51,038 nucleotides of DNA from Phycisphaerales bacterium (GCA_020345805.1 CP070772.1:3809470-3860507), one strand, 5' to 3'. Numbered from the stretch's first letter, positions 35,408-44,137 are shown. Notes: generated by a model not told the origin, from the letters alone. Numbers and translations: made by a program.

Positions 35408-35869
35408 TTACGCGGTTGCGGCGTCAGGGTCGGCGAGGCGGCAGGTGAGAGTGGGCGGATGATAAGCCCCGCCGGCAAGCCCCGCTTCCTCGGTAAGCAG
35501 GTCGCTGCGGGCATAGACCAGCCGGTCGTCGTCGCCGATGGAGATTGCCGCCGCCCGCCAGCCGTCGAGACGGGCGTCGATGTGCGTCATTTCGCCGTCC
35601 TCGGTGACCTCGCACCGCGCCAACCGCCGCGGGACAACCTGCTTCCTTCGCGCCGGCGTCTGAATCCACATCTCCAGCATCGCGTGCTCGTCATCGATTA
35701 TCTGCAACTCAAGGACAACCTCGTGGCGCTGACAACTGCTGCCCTTGCCGACCGCGCTGTGAGCTCTGTCGACGGAAAGCGGTTGCACGCTTGCCCAGCG
35801 GACCTCGACCACCCGGTGCACCGGTGCGTGAGGAACGAAATCGGAAACGGGGTGGGTGGTCAGGGTCAT
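35408..35869 (-). CDS. hypothetical protein
   Basis: 153 residues from ATG 35869. Mixed alpha/beta composition with PVHRVVEVRW, RHEVVLELQIIDDEHAMLEMWIQTPARRKQV and AISIGDDDRLVYARSDLL. No membrane segment, signal or motif that I recognise. It lies between the GbsR-type regulator (52 bases upstream) and the truncated PHP gene. A longer frame back to 35971 would overlap the regulator's end and has no supporting ribosome site. Confidence 0.55.
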   Translation of the reverse strand: MTLTTHPVSDFVPHAPVHRVVEVRWASVQPLSVDRAHSAVGKGSSCQRHEVVLELQIIDDEHAMLEMWIQTPARRKQVVPRRLARCEVTEDGEMTHIDARLDGWRAAAISIGDDDRLVYARSDLLTEEAGLAGGAYHPPTLTCRLADPDAATA

Positions 35870-35921
35870 GACGGGTGACTGATCGGCAGTGATTGGGTCT
35901 CGTGATTCGTGTCGGCAAGCG

Positions 35922-36497
35922 CTAAGAAGCCCGACCCAGCAGTCGGGCGGCGGTCTCCAGCCCCTCGCCATCCGGGCCGATGAATCGCCGGCTGATCGCC
36001 TCGATCATGTGCATGAACTCCAGCATCTGGTCGATGCGGGCGACCATCTCCTCCGCCTCCCCGGCCTCCGGACCGATCTTCCGCCCTTCCTTTGGTCGCA
36101 CCGCGTCGCGGCAGGAATGCAGCGCCTCCAGCAGCGGATCGACCTCGCGCTTCTTCCGCTCCCGCAGGATCGTGCGAAAGAGCTTCCACACATCCTGCTC
36201 GGCTTCGAAGTACTCCTTGCGATCGCCCCTCTGGCGGGTGCGGCTGACAATGCCCCATTCGGTGAGCGAGCGGAGGGTCATGGAGGCATTACCCCGGCTT
36301 ATGCCCAGGCCGGCCATCAGCTCGTCGGTATTCATGGGCCGCCCGACGATGAACAGAAGCGCGTGCACCTCGGCCATGGTGCGGGGAATTCCCCAACTGG
36401 AGCCCATCTGGCCCCAGAGTGAAACAAACCGCTCCCGGGCGGCTTGCAGCTCGCGGTCCGTCGCGGGCGTCTTGGTGTGCGGTTGACGTTCTGCCAT
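35922..36497 (-). CDS. GbsR/MarR-family transcriptional regulator
   Basis: 191 residues. A winged-helix DNA-binding domain at about 18-90, with the GbsR hallmark FVSLWGQMGSSWGIPRTMAEVHALLFIVGRPMNTDELM, then the recognition helix ISRGNASMTLRSLTEWGIV and wing RTRQRGDRKEYFEAE. The C-terminal helices (VDPLLEALHSCRDAV... MVARIDQMLEFMHMIEAI) should dimerise. Family members control choline/glycine-betaine or other osmoprotectant genes and often regulate themselves. ATG 36497 has GGAAG seven bases upstream. A promoter and a palindromic operator lie directly upstream, so autoregulation is likely. Confidence 0.9.
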   Translation of the reverse strand: MAERQPHTKTPATDRELQAARERFVSLWGQMGSSWGIPRTMAEVHALLFIVGRPMNTDELMAGLGISRGNASMTLRSLTEWGIVSRTRQRGDRKEYFEAEQDVWKLFRTILRERKKREVDPLLEALHSCRDAVRPKEGRKIGPEAGEAEEMVARIDQMLEFMHMIEAISRRFIGPDGEGLETAARLLGRAS

Positions 36498-36518
36498 GTC
36501 ACTGCTTCCTCCACTGCC

Positions 36519-36546
36519 AGCATACCGGCCCAATTGAGCTTGCCAA
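36519..36546 (-). promoter_or_regulatory. sigma-70-type promoter of the gbsR-like gene
   Basis: On the minus strand TTGGCA (36541-36546) and TATGCT (36519-36524) are separated by 16 bases, a good housekeeping-type -35/-10 pair. Transcription would begin about 36512, giving a leader of some 15 bases containing the ribosome site. Confidence 0.65.
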
Positions 36547-36553
36547 GCCTGTT

Positions 36554-36577
36554 TTCAGAAAATTCTGAATATTCAGA
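36554..36577. promoter_or_regulatory. three-half-site palindromic operator
   Basis: Three half-sites with alternating orientation: TTCAGAA (36554-36560), TTCTGAA (36563-36569) and TTCAGA (36572-36577), each two bases apart, so the pairs form overlapping inverted repeats including the perfect 12-bp palindrome CTGAATATTCAG. It lies about eight bases upstream of the -35 box of the GbsR-like gene and between it and the TSUP gene. The best-fitting binder is the adjacent regulator. Confidence 0.65.
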
Positions 36578-36608
36578 TCAATAAACGACACCGCTACCCC
36601 CCGAATCC

Positions 36609-37370
36609 TCACGAACCCGCCAATAGCGGCTGGCAGATCGCATACGCCGAAACCAGCAGCAGGATCACGTAGCTGATCTGCCTCAGCAGCGGCTTGGGGA
36701 TCCGATGCCCCAGCCACAGGCCGGGCAGGATCCCCAGGATCATCACCGGCGACATCAGCACCCCATTGCCGATCGCCGTGAACACCTCATCGCCGAACCT
36801 CTGATGCAGCGAGATCCACGAGACCGGCGTGGTCGCGCAGAAGAACGCCCACAGCGTGGCCCGACTCCTGCGGTTCGACCAGTTGTGGGCCATCACCCAC
36901 ATCACCGCCGGCGGGCCGCCCATCCCCGACAGGCCCGTCATGAACCCGCTGAGGGGCATCGCGGTCGCCATCCACCCCCAGTGCAGCTTCTCCCGCGGCC
37001 GGATCCGCCAAACCCACTGCACCACCACCACGCACAGCACGATCGAGCCGAACACCTGGCGGATGACCGACACCGGCACGCTCTCGACCAGCGCCCCCAG
37101 CGTCAGGACGCCGGCGGGAATGCAGATCGCCGCCATAACCGTCATCAGCACCACCTGCAGCCAGTCGATGTGCTTGCGCAGGGCCCAGATCCCGATGACG
37201 GTCTGGATCAGTCCGCAGACGGAGATGATCGCGATCGCCTCGTAAGCCTCGGCCCCCAGCAGTATGAGCAGGGGGATGGCGAACATCCCGAAGGCGAACC
37301 CCGCGGCGCTCTGCAGGGCGCTGCCGAGGATGAGGACGATCAGTGCCGGGATGATGAACTGCCAGTCCAT
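36609..37370 (-). CDS. TSUP (TauE/SafE) family permease
   Basis: 253 residues with about eight membrane segments. QFIIPALIVLILGSALQSAAGFAFGMFAIPLLILLG is the first TSUP repeat and SGFMTGLSGMGGPPAVMWVMAHNW the second repeat signature (G-x-x-G-M-G-G-P-P). TSUP proteins export or import organosulfur and related anions such as sulfite, sulfoacetate or taurine breakdown products; substrate unknown here. The frame has no stop back to 38084, but that part reads as low-complexity intergenic repeat sequence, so I use ATG 37370 (ATG 37391 is possible). It lies upstream of the regulator on the same strand and may be its target. Confidence 0.88.
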   Translation of the reverse strand: MDWQFIIPALIVLILGSALQSAAGFAFGMFAIPLLILLGAEAYEAIAIISVCGLIQTVIGIWALRKHIDWLQVVLMTVMAAICIPAGVLTLGALVESVPVSVIRQVFGSIVLCVVVVQWVWRIRPREKLHWGWMATAMPLSGFMTGLSGMGGPPAVMWVMAHNWSNRRSRATLWAFFCATTPVSWISLHQRFGDEVFTAIGNGVLMSPVMILGILPGLWLGHRIPKPLLRQISYVILLLVSAYAICQPLLAGS

Positions 37371-37495
37371 GAGAGGCGATAGTCTAGGCATTAATGTTGT
37401 CTGAGCCGGGCCACGATCGCCTGCCCGGCGGCCTGTTTCCGCCTGCAGATAAGGGCGCGGGCGGGTGAAGGGGATGGGGGAAGGAGTGGACAGGG

Positions 37496-37543
37496 TTGAA
37501 GGCTTGAAGGCTTGGAGGCTTGGAGGCTTGGAGACCTGAAGGC
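37496..37543. repeat. 8-bp tandem repeat, six units
   Basis: Six consecutive octamers: TTGAAGGC twice, TTGGAGGC twice, TTGGAGAC, CTGAAGGC. Consensus YTGRAGGC. The same octamer recurs as a three-unit array at 49141-49164. Confidence 0.85.
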
Positions 37544-37630
37544 GTGGGCGATAGCCGCAGGCTGACAGCCTGCGGACGGGGCGTACGAACGCGACGGTGA
37601 ATCGAGACATCGGATGAACCCTGTGTGAAA

Positions 37631-38200
37631 GGGAGGTCGATTCCTGCGCGCGCCGGGCGCACATTGACGAACGTCGAAATGGGCCAAAAAACGGCGTTTC
37701 CGGGGGCGCCAAGGGGGCAGGTCGATTTCTGCGCGCGCAGGGAACGCAAATTCGCGCGCCGAGGGGGTGTTTACTTTGCGCGCGCAGATTCGTCGCAGCC
37801 CCCGGAAGGCGAAACGCTCCAAAAACCGCGTTTACAGGCTGTGAGCGAGGAAATAACCACATTTGCGCGCGCCAGAATGTCGTTTTGAGATGAGAGATGA
37901 ATGAAGAGGTTTGAAACACGGAGGGCCACCGAGGGCCACGGAGATGGGATAGGGTGGAGAGGTGAACAGGTGAGCAGGTGAGGGAAACGGGGGAATCGAA
38001 AAACGGCCCCCCACAGGGGGCCGAAGGTGCGCCATCTGCGCGCGCAGAAATCGACCTCCCCCCCACAACGTGGTCTCGGCGCAACCGCCGATTCGCGTAA
38101 CAGCCTGCCGATCAAGCTGTTACGTGCTCCTCAAATAAGCGGCAGTTTTCGCAACATTGCTCAAAACGCGCTTTTGTCGACGACATTTCTGCGCGCGCCG
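37631..38200. repeat. dispersed TGCGCGCGC-cored repeats
   Basis: A 20-bp element GGTCGATTYCTGCGCGCGC occurs at 37634-37653 and 37720-37738, and in inverted orientation at 38036-38060 (CTGCGCGCGCAGAAATCGACC). Shorter copies keeping TTTGCGCGCGC or TTTCTGCGCGCGC lie at 37774-37787, 37862-37875 and 38186-38200. The core TGCGCGCGCA is self-complementary. No spacer regularity, so not CRISPR. Confidence 0.7.
37999..38023 (-). terminator. rho-independent terminator of the beta-helix protein gene
   Basis: On the minus strand a perfect 8-bp stem (CGGCCCCC with GGGGGCCG, four-base TGTG loop) is followed by TTTTT. It lies about 280 bases after the stop of the dockerin-like beta-helix gene and is the first terminator met by that transcript. 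Confidence 0.75.
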
Positions 38201-38303
38201 GGGCATATCGCGCTGCAGATATAACGCCTTTGGAATCCCCCGCCCGAGTCACCACGGGCCTGCAGGGCCAGAGAAACGTCGCTCAGAGGTGCTGACCGCC
38301 TGA

Positions 38304-40490
38304 TCAGGGGCACGGCCCCCACTCGCCCAGGATTATGAACAGGTCGTCGATGTTGACTTTGCCATCGCCGTTCAGATCCTCCGGGCATTCATCGCACGTG
38401 CCCCAAGCGCCGAGGATCTGGAACAGATCATCGATGTTGACCTTGCCGTCGTTGTTGAGGTCGGCCGGGCATTCGCATTCATCGGGGATGCCGTTGTTGT
38501 TGAGGTCATCGCTGAACCCATCGGCGATATCACATTCGTCGGGAACACCGTTTCCGTTGCAATCCTCCACCAGGCCCTCAGCGATCTCACAATCATCATC
38601 AAGCGCGTTGAAGTTGCAGTCCGGAGCGGTGTAGCTTTCGACTTCAAACACGCCCATATCGACGATGGGCGGGTCGCCGAAACCGGTGTCCGGGGTGTTC
38701 GGATCATCGGCTCGTCTAATCTGCCTGTCGAGATCCAGCGAGCATAATCCGACGACAGCGTTGTCGCCGGCGTCAATGCAGGGTGATCCCGCAAGGATGT
38801 GCAGATCATCATCCTCGGTGCCGACGATGTCATCCGTGCCGTCGGGGTCGAGGAAGAGCGGATCATCGCCGATGTTGCCCGGCCCGGCGTATTGGTCCAA
38901 TTCCTGAATGCAGCAGGACGTCACGTTGGCAACGCTGTCATCGTCAGCCAGTGTGATCTGCGCCGATTCGGTGACGCCGGTATTGTCGCTGTTACCCCAG
39001 AAGATCGAGTTCACGATATTCACAGTCCCGCGCACGACCAACAGACCGCCCGCTTCCTCCGACGCCGAGTTGCCGACGACGGCACAGTTACTCATGCGGA
39101 GTTCGCCCTCCCAGCAACGGACAGCGGCACCATACGCCCCGACGTTTCCCGAGAATAGGCAATTCGTCAACGCGACGCTGCTGTGAATGTCCCCAACGGT
39201 GAGTCCACCGGTTCCGTCTTCCGCTTCGTTGCCCAGAAAGCGACAACTGGTGAACAATACACCCTGACTGTCCAGGACAAGTACTCCGCCGTCGGTATTG
39301 GCGATGAAGTCGCAGTTGACGACGTTTACCAACGCCTCGTCGTCGAGATACACGGCTACGCAGTCGTAGTTCGTTGACGAGTTGTCTTCGAACCTGCAGT
39401 TGGACATGCGGGCTTGGGCGCCGTCCTCGATGGCGATCGCAACGCCATGGTGATCCGCGTCATTGCCGGAGAAGTGACAGTCACTTATGACGAATTGACC
39501 CTCGTAGGCGCATGCGATCCCGCCTCCGCGGTGGTAGGCGAAGTTGTCAACGAACTGACAATCGCGCACGGTGATATCCGCCTGAATCAGGGCCAGCCCT
39601 CCGCTGTATCCGCCTGAGTAGTTGTCCCTAAAGCTGCATGAGGAGATGACCGCTGGGGCCTGCACGTTCGCACCGCCTCCCTGAGTAGAGGCGTTGCCTT
39701 CAAACACGCAGTGAGTCATGGTCAGCATGTCGTCGCTGAACGCAGCGAGTCCCCCACCGAAATTAAGATATTCCCACTCGTTGGCCCTGTTCCCCTCGAA
39801 ACGGCAATGCTCCACACTCGGGGAACCATTGAGAATGCCCACGCCTCCGGCGCTGCCGTCCGATACATTCTGAAGAAACGTACAGTCGACGATGACCAGA
39901 TCACTGTCTTCAAGCCACAGCCCAGCAGCCCACTCATCCTCAATCTGGTCTTCCTCGGCGAAGCCGCGAGTCACGGTGAAACCATCGAGGCTTGTCGTCT
40001 GCCCGAGTCCGAAACCCTTGAGAACATGTCCGCTGTTGTCTCCCATGTTCTCATATGGATCTGCATCGTCGTCCAGTAGATCGCCGCTCAGGACAGTCTC
40101 ATACAGGGTGACGTCGCGCTCATCGGGGTCCGGTGCGCCGAAGCCCGCGTAGCCGCCCATGAGGGCGACCCCGTCAGTCAATTCAAACGACGCCTCACGA
40201 TCGCCCGGCGTGACGTTGCCGCCTTCATCCTGATCGGGCTTGTGGGTCCCCTGACCGACATGGATCTCCTCCACTCCGGAGCCGGGCTGGGCCGCGGCGA
40301 GCGCGTCCTGCAGATAGCGATAGGCGGTGTTCCAACTCTGGCCGTCGCCGCCCAGAGGAGCATCATCATCCACGTACAGAACCGTGCCTGCGTGGGCGAT
40401 GGAGGTGGTGGTCGCCAGCACGAGAACTGCAATCGTGAACGTTATCACCGCGATGCGATCATTTCGATCATTGGCACGTGCGCGTAACAT
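38304..40490 (-). CDS. secreted right-handed beta-helix protein with dockerin-like tail
   Basis: 728 residues. The signal peptide is IAVITFTIAVLVLATTTSIAHAG after a basic start. The mature N-terminus GTVLYVDDDAPLGGDGQSWNTAYRYLQDAL is the usual opener of Pel/CASH-type choice-of-anchor beta-helix proteins. About 15 coils with S-x-C-x-F-x-x-N repeats (VDCTFLQNVS, EHCRFEGNRA, VNCDFIANTD) run from 190 to 570. Then N-G-V-P-D-E-C-type metal repeats (DCNGNGVPDECDI, DLNNNGIPDEC) and two EF-hand/dockerin-like repeats (DLNNDGKVNIDDLFQILGAW, DLNGDGKVNIDDLFIILGEW) ending in WGPCP. Probably a surface or secreted carbohydrate- or calcium-binding protein. ATG 40490 precedes the signal; the frame stays open to 40760 but without coding character. 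Confidence 0.88.
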   Translation of the reverse strand: MLRARANDRNDRIAVITFTIAVLVLATTTSIAHAGTVLYVDDDAPLGGDGQSWNTAYRYLQDALAAAQPGSGVEEIHVGQGTHKPDQDEGGNVTPGDREASFELTDGVALMGGYAGFGAPDPDERDVTLYETVLSGDLLDDDADPYENMGDNSGHVLKGFGLGQTTSLDGFTVTRGFAEEDQIEDEWAAGLWLEDSDLVIVDCTFLQNVSDGSAGGVGILNGSPSVEHCRFEGNRANEWEYLNFGGGLAAFSDDMLTMTHCVFEGNASTQGGGANVQAPAVISSCSFRDNYSGGYSGGLALIQADITVRDCQFVDNFAYHRGGGIACAYEGQFVISDCHFSGNDADHHGVAIAIEDGAQARMSNCRFEDNSSTNYDCVAVYLDDEALVNVVNCDFIANTDGGVLVLDSQGVLFTSCRFLGNEAEDGTGGLTVGDIHSSVALTNCLFSGNVGAYGAAVRCWEGELRMSNCAVVGNSASEEAGGLLVVRGTVNIVNSIFWGNSDNTGVTESAQITLADDDSVANVTSCCIQELDQYAGPGNIGDDPLFLDPDGTDDIVGTEDDDLHILAGSPCIDAGDNAVVGLCSLDLDRQIRRADDPNTPDTGFGDPPIVDMGVFEVESYTAPDCNFNALDDDCEIAEGLVEDCNGNGVPDECDIADGFSDDLNNNGIPDECECPADLNNDGKVNIDDLFQILGAWGTCDECPEDLNGDGKVNIDDLFIILGEWGPCP

Positions 40491-40674
40491 CGGAAGTACT
40501 CCCCTAATGGCAGGATGTAACTCGAATGCTGCCCTGCAACCCCATTCCCGCCCCCGGCGCGGCCGGTAGCTGCCCTTTGGCCCCAGTTTACCGCGGAGTG
40601 AGGCGTTGTCGAGAAAAAAGCGGGCTTTTCGCCTGTGCAGAGAGCGCACGGGGTGGTCGAGGGCCGCCGTGGCC

Positions 40675-40712
40675 GGGGACGGCACGGCTTGCTGGGGACG
40701 GCACGGCTTGCT
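40675..40712. repeat. perfect 19-bp tandem duplication
   Basis: GGGGACGGCACGGCTTGCT occurs twice head to tail with no mismatch (40675-40693, 40694-40712) in the gap between the beta-helix gene and the RND permease gene. It lies downstream of the permease stop on the transcribed minus strand. Confidence 0.8.
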
Positions 40713-40756
40713 CAGAACCTCGAAACGCGCGTTCTCTCCAGCGGGTTCGCTCGTTC

Positions 40757-43700
40757 TCACACAGCCGCCGCCGGGGCCGGGCGGTTGCTGTAGACCATCC
40801 AGTACACCACCGGGATGAGAACCAGCGTGAACGCGGTGGAGACGAACAGGCCGAAGATCAGCGACCAGGCCAGGCCGGAGAAGATCGGATCGAGCGTGAT
40901 CGGCACCGCCGCGAGCATCGCGGTTCCCGCGGTGAGGAAGATCGGCCTAAAGCGCACCGCCCCCGAATCAAGGATCGCCTGCTTCAGGTCCAGACCCTGC
41001 GCGATCGCCTGGTGGATGAAGTCGATGAGCAGTATCGCGTTGCGCACCGCGATTCCCGAAAGCGCGATCATGCCGATCATCGCGGTGGCGGTGAAGAACA
41101 CGGGATTGTCGTAGCCGCCGACGGGGTGGTTGCTGATCAGGTTCAGCAGCCAGAAGCCGGGCATGATCCCGATGATCGTCAGGGGGATGGAGATCATGAG
41201 GATGATGGGCATGAAGTAGCTGGAGGTCTGATAGACGAGCAGAACGTAAATGCCCAGGCAGGCGGCGGCGAAGGCCAGGCCCAGGTCGCGGAACACGTCC
41301 ACGGTGATCTTCCATTCGCCCTCGCCGGCCCATTCGATCTCGAAGCCGGCCGGCACGGTTGAGCCTTCGCCGCCGGGGGCGACGTCGCGGTGCATGTCGA
41401 TGATCGCCTCGGCGGGCGTCCGGCCGGCGACTTCGGCGAACACGTAAACCACCGGCCGCAGGTTCTTGTGGTATATCGTCTGGTCCTGCACCGTTTCGAC
41501 GAAGCGTCCCAGCTCGCCGAGCTGGACCATGTTGCCTTCCGGGCCGGAGACGTAGAGGTTCTCCAGCCGGGAAAGATCGCTGCGCTCGGCCTGCGGCAGG
41601 CGGAGGCGAATGGGCGTGGGATTCACTTCATCGGGCTGATGGCAGACCGTCACGTTCGCCCCATCCAGGGCGATCTGCAGAGTGCGTGCGATGTCCGCGG
41701 TGGAAAGGCCGGCCAGGGCCGCCTTCTCCTTGTCGGTTACGAACACGAACTTCGTCTGATCCGCCTCCACGGTGGAATCCACATCCACCACGCCCGGCTC
41801 GGCGATGAAACGCTGCTCGACGGATTTGGCGACCTGCTGAAGATCGGCGTAATCGTGATAGGGCCGGCCGTAAACCTCCACCGTCAGCGTGGCGATGACC
41901 GGCGGGCCGGGAGGAACCTCGACAATCTTAATATTGGCTCCGTTGCGGATAGCGATGGCGTCAAGATCCTGTCTCAGGCGCAGGCCGATCTCGTGGCTCT
42001 GGTGCCGGCGACTGCGTTTCTCCAGGAAGTTGGCCCGGATGTCGGCGACGTTGGGGCCGCTCCTGAGATAGTAATGCCGCACCATCCCGTTGAAATCCAT
42101 GGGGCTGGAGGTGCCGATGTAAGTCGAAACGTTCGTGACTTCATTGACGTTCTGAAGATACCGGGCCAGCTCTTCGGTGACCGCCGCGGTCCGCTGGAGC
42201 GTGGTGCCTTCGGGCATGTCCACCACGATCTGGATCTCGTTCTTGTTGTCAAAGGGCAGCATCTTCAGCGGCACCTGCCGCGTGGCGGCGAGCAGGCAGG
42301 ACAGACCGAAGAGAACGAACATCACGAACACCAGGCCCCAGGCCAGCGGGCGCCGGTCCAGGAACGGCTGCACGATGCGCGAATAAACCTTGTAGAGCCC
42401 CGATGCGTGCAGGTCGAACGGCTCCTTCTCCACCCGGCCGTATTCGCCTTTGAGCACGTGATAGCTCATCCAGGGAGTGATGGTGAACGCCACCAGCAGG
42501 CTCATGAGCATCGCCAGCGGCACGTTCAGGGCCATCGGCTGCATGTACGGGCCCATCATCCCCGTGATGAAGAACATCGGCACGAAGCTCACGATCACCG
42601 CCAGGGTGGCGAGAATGATCGGCGGGCGCACTTCATTCACCGCGGTCATCACCGCCTGCAAGGGCTTCTCCTTGCGCATCTTGAAGTGGCGGAAGATGTT
42701 CTCCACGTCCACGATGGGGTCGTCCACCACCAGGCCCAGCGAAAGGATGAGGGCGAAGAGCGTGACGCGGTTGATCGTGTAGCCGAAGATGTAGTTGACG
42801 AAGAGGGTAAGGGCGAAGACCAGGGGCACCGCGGTGGCCACGATGATCCCTTCCCGCCAGCCCAGGCTGAGGGCGATGAGGCCAATGACGATGACGATTG
42901 CCACCGCCAGCGCTTCCACCAGCTCGTTGACCTTGGTGTTGGCGGTCTCGCCGTAATCGCGGGTGATGCGGTAGTGAACGCCCTCGGGAAGCAGCGTCGG
43001 CGCGAGGCGCTCGAGCTCGGCCTGCACCGCACGGGACACCCGCACCGCGTTGGTGCCCTTCTTCTTGGCCACGGCAATGGTCACCGCGGGATTGAGCCGC
43101 ACCCCCCCATCATTCGAACCGGCTGGCTCAGTCACGCGATCGTGATTCGCACCTTTATGCTCGAACTCGGCCCCCGCCCCGAAGCCGAAGTGGGTGTAAG
43201 TCTCGACCTCCGCCGCGGCGAGGCGGACCTCGGCCACGTCCCGCAGATAGACCGGCCGGCCGTCGGCCACGCCCAGCACCAGCTCCCCCACCTCCTCGAC
43301 GCTGCGCAACACTTCGCCGGCGTCGACGACGTATTCCTTATCGATCTGCTCGAAGGCTCCGGCCGGCAGAGTCACGTTCGCGCCGATCAGGGCCCGCTGG
43401 ATGTCGGTGATGGTCAGGCCCCGGCCGCCGAGGCGCTCAGGATCCAGCTCTATCTGCACCTGGCGAGGCCGGCCGCCCACGATCATCGTCCGCCCGGTGT
43501 TCTTCACCGCCTGCAGGCTGGATTCCATCTCCTCGGCGATGCGCCGCAGCTCGATATCGGAGTACCGGTCGCTGTAGAGCGTGATGTTGACGATCGGAAC
43601 GTCATCGATCTCTATGGGCTTGACCACCCATCCGGCCACGGAAGGCGGAACGATGTCGGTGTAGCTGGCCAGCTTGGACTGGAGCTTCACCAGGCTGTCC

Positions 43701-44068
43701 TCGCGGTCCTCGCCCACGTAGAAGCGCACCGTCACCACCGCCCGGTTGGGCATGCTCATGGAATAGACGTACTCGACGCCGTCGATCTGGTAGAGGAGCT
43801 TCTCCAGACGGGTGGCGACCTGCCGCTCGACTTCGCGGGCCGACGCCCCGGGCACCTCGATGAGCACGTCGGCCAGGGGCACCACGATCTGCGGCTCCTC
43901 CTCGCGCGGCGTGACGACGAGGGCCAGTGCGCCCACCGCCAGGGTGAGGACGATCATGATTCCCGAGAGGTTTCCCTTGAGAAACATCTCGACCATGCGG
44001 TAGATCAGGCCGTGCTGTCTGCTCAGGGCGGCCGGCTCGGGTTGGTCATGCGGTGGTTGATCTGCCAT
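40757..44068 (-). CDS. RND efflux permease (AcrB/HAE-like)
   Basis: About 1103 residues. A full RND pump subunit: first helix SGIMIVLTLAVGALALVVTPREEEPQI, two large periplasmic loops, and helix 4 with GLVVDDPIVDVENIFRHF containing the paired Asp of proton translocation. PPIILATLAVIVSFVPMFFITGMMG and, near the C-terminus, GIAVRNAILLIDFIHQA with RFRPIFLTAGTAMLAAVPI are also present. An insert near residue 300-330 (the EYETYTHFGFGAGAEFEHKGANHD-like stretch) lengthens the protein a little. Substrates are unknown. ATG 44068 is favoured; a GTG at 44080 is alternative. The adaptor gene lies 69 bases upstream and no outer-membrane TolC-like gene is present. Confidence 0.93.
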   Translation of the reverse strand: MADQPPHDQPEPAALSRQHGLIYRMVEMFLKGNLSGIMIVLTLAVGALALVVTPREEEPQIVVPLADVLIEVPGASAREVERQVATRLEKLLYQIDGVEYVYSMSMPNRAVVTVRFYVGEDREDSLVKLQSKLASYTDIVPPSVAGWVVKPIEIDDVPIVNITLYSDRYSDIELRRIAEEMESSLQAVKNTGRTMIVGGRPRQVQIELDPERLGGRGLTITDIQRALIGANVTLPAGAFEQIDKEYVVDAGEVLRSVEEVGELVLGVADGRPVYLRDVAEVRLAAAEVETYTHFGFGAGAEFEHKGANHDRVTEPAGSNDGGVRLNPAVTIAVAKKKGTNAVRVSRAVQAELERLAPTLLPEGVHYRITRDYGETANTKVNELVEALAVAIVIVIGLIALSLGWREGIIVATAVPLVFALTLFVNYIFGYTINRVTLFALILSLGLVVDDPIVDVENIFRHFKMRKEKPLQAVMTAVNEVRPPIILATLAVIVSFVPMFFITGMMGPYMQPMALNVPLAMLMSLLVAFTITPWMSYHVLKGEYGRVEKEPFDLHASGLYKVYSRIVQPFLDRRPLAWGLVFVMFVLFGLSCLLAATRQVPLKMLPFDNKNEIQIVVDMPEGTTLQRTAAVTEELARYLQNVNEVTNVSTYIGTSSPMDFNGMVRHYYLRSGPNVADIRANFLEKRSRRHQSHEIGLRLRQDLDAIAIRNGANIKIVEVPPGPPVIATLTVEVYGRPYHDYADLQQVAKSVEQRFIAEPGVVDVDSTVEADQTKFVFVTDKEKAALAGLSTADIARTLQIALDGANVTVCHQPDEVNPTPIRLRLPQAERSDLSRLENLYVSGPEGNMVQLGELGRFVETVQDQTIYHKNLRPVVYVFAEVAGRTPAEAIIDMHRDVAPGGEGSTVPAGFEIEWAGEGEWKITVDVFRDLGLAFAAACLGIYVLLVYQTSSYFMPIILMISIPLTIIGIMPGFWLLNLISNHPVGGYDNPVFFTATAMIGMIALSGIAVRNAILLIDFIHQAIAQGLDLKQAILDSGAVRFRPIFLTAGTAMLAAVPITLDPIFSGLAWSLIFGLFVSTAFTLVLIPVVYWMVYSNRPAPAAAV

Positions 44069-44137
44069 GGTGTTTCTCACCCGTCAGGGGCGTTTGAATG
44101 CGAATGACAGTGACGAAGTCGACGGCGGAGCTGCGCT

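Larger units (their letters stand above)
37371..38303. repeat. gene-free repeat-rich stretch
   Basis: More than 900 bases with no credible gene. It contains an 8-bp tandem array (37496-37543), two copies of a 10-bp unit GAGGGCCAC(C/G) (37921-37940), an 8-bp unit GGTGARSR three times (37961-37984), at least six GCGCGCGC-cored motifs, and a terminator on the minus strand at 37999-38023. Open frames on both strands here arise from GC-rich repeats. Confidence 0.75.

Noticed and set aside
37384-38084. N-terminal extension of the TSUP frame up to 38084
   Set aside because: The extra 238 codons translate tandem and GCGC repeats; the first membrane segment begins right after ATG 37370.
37496-38200. 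Possible CRISPR array
   Set aside because: Repeats are short, uneven and not separated by regular spacers; no cas gene in the window.
40491-40760. 90-codon extension of the beta-helix frame
   Set aside because: Contains the 19-bp duplication and lies upstream of a clean signal peptide at ATG 40490.
41390-44107. 905-codon plus-strand open frame opposite the RND permease
   Set aside because: It is antisense to a well-defined pump gene; its composition (His, Asp, Arg-rich) is a by-product of GC-rich third codon positions on the real strand.
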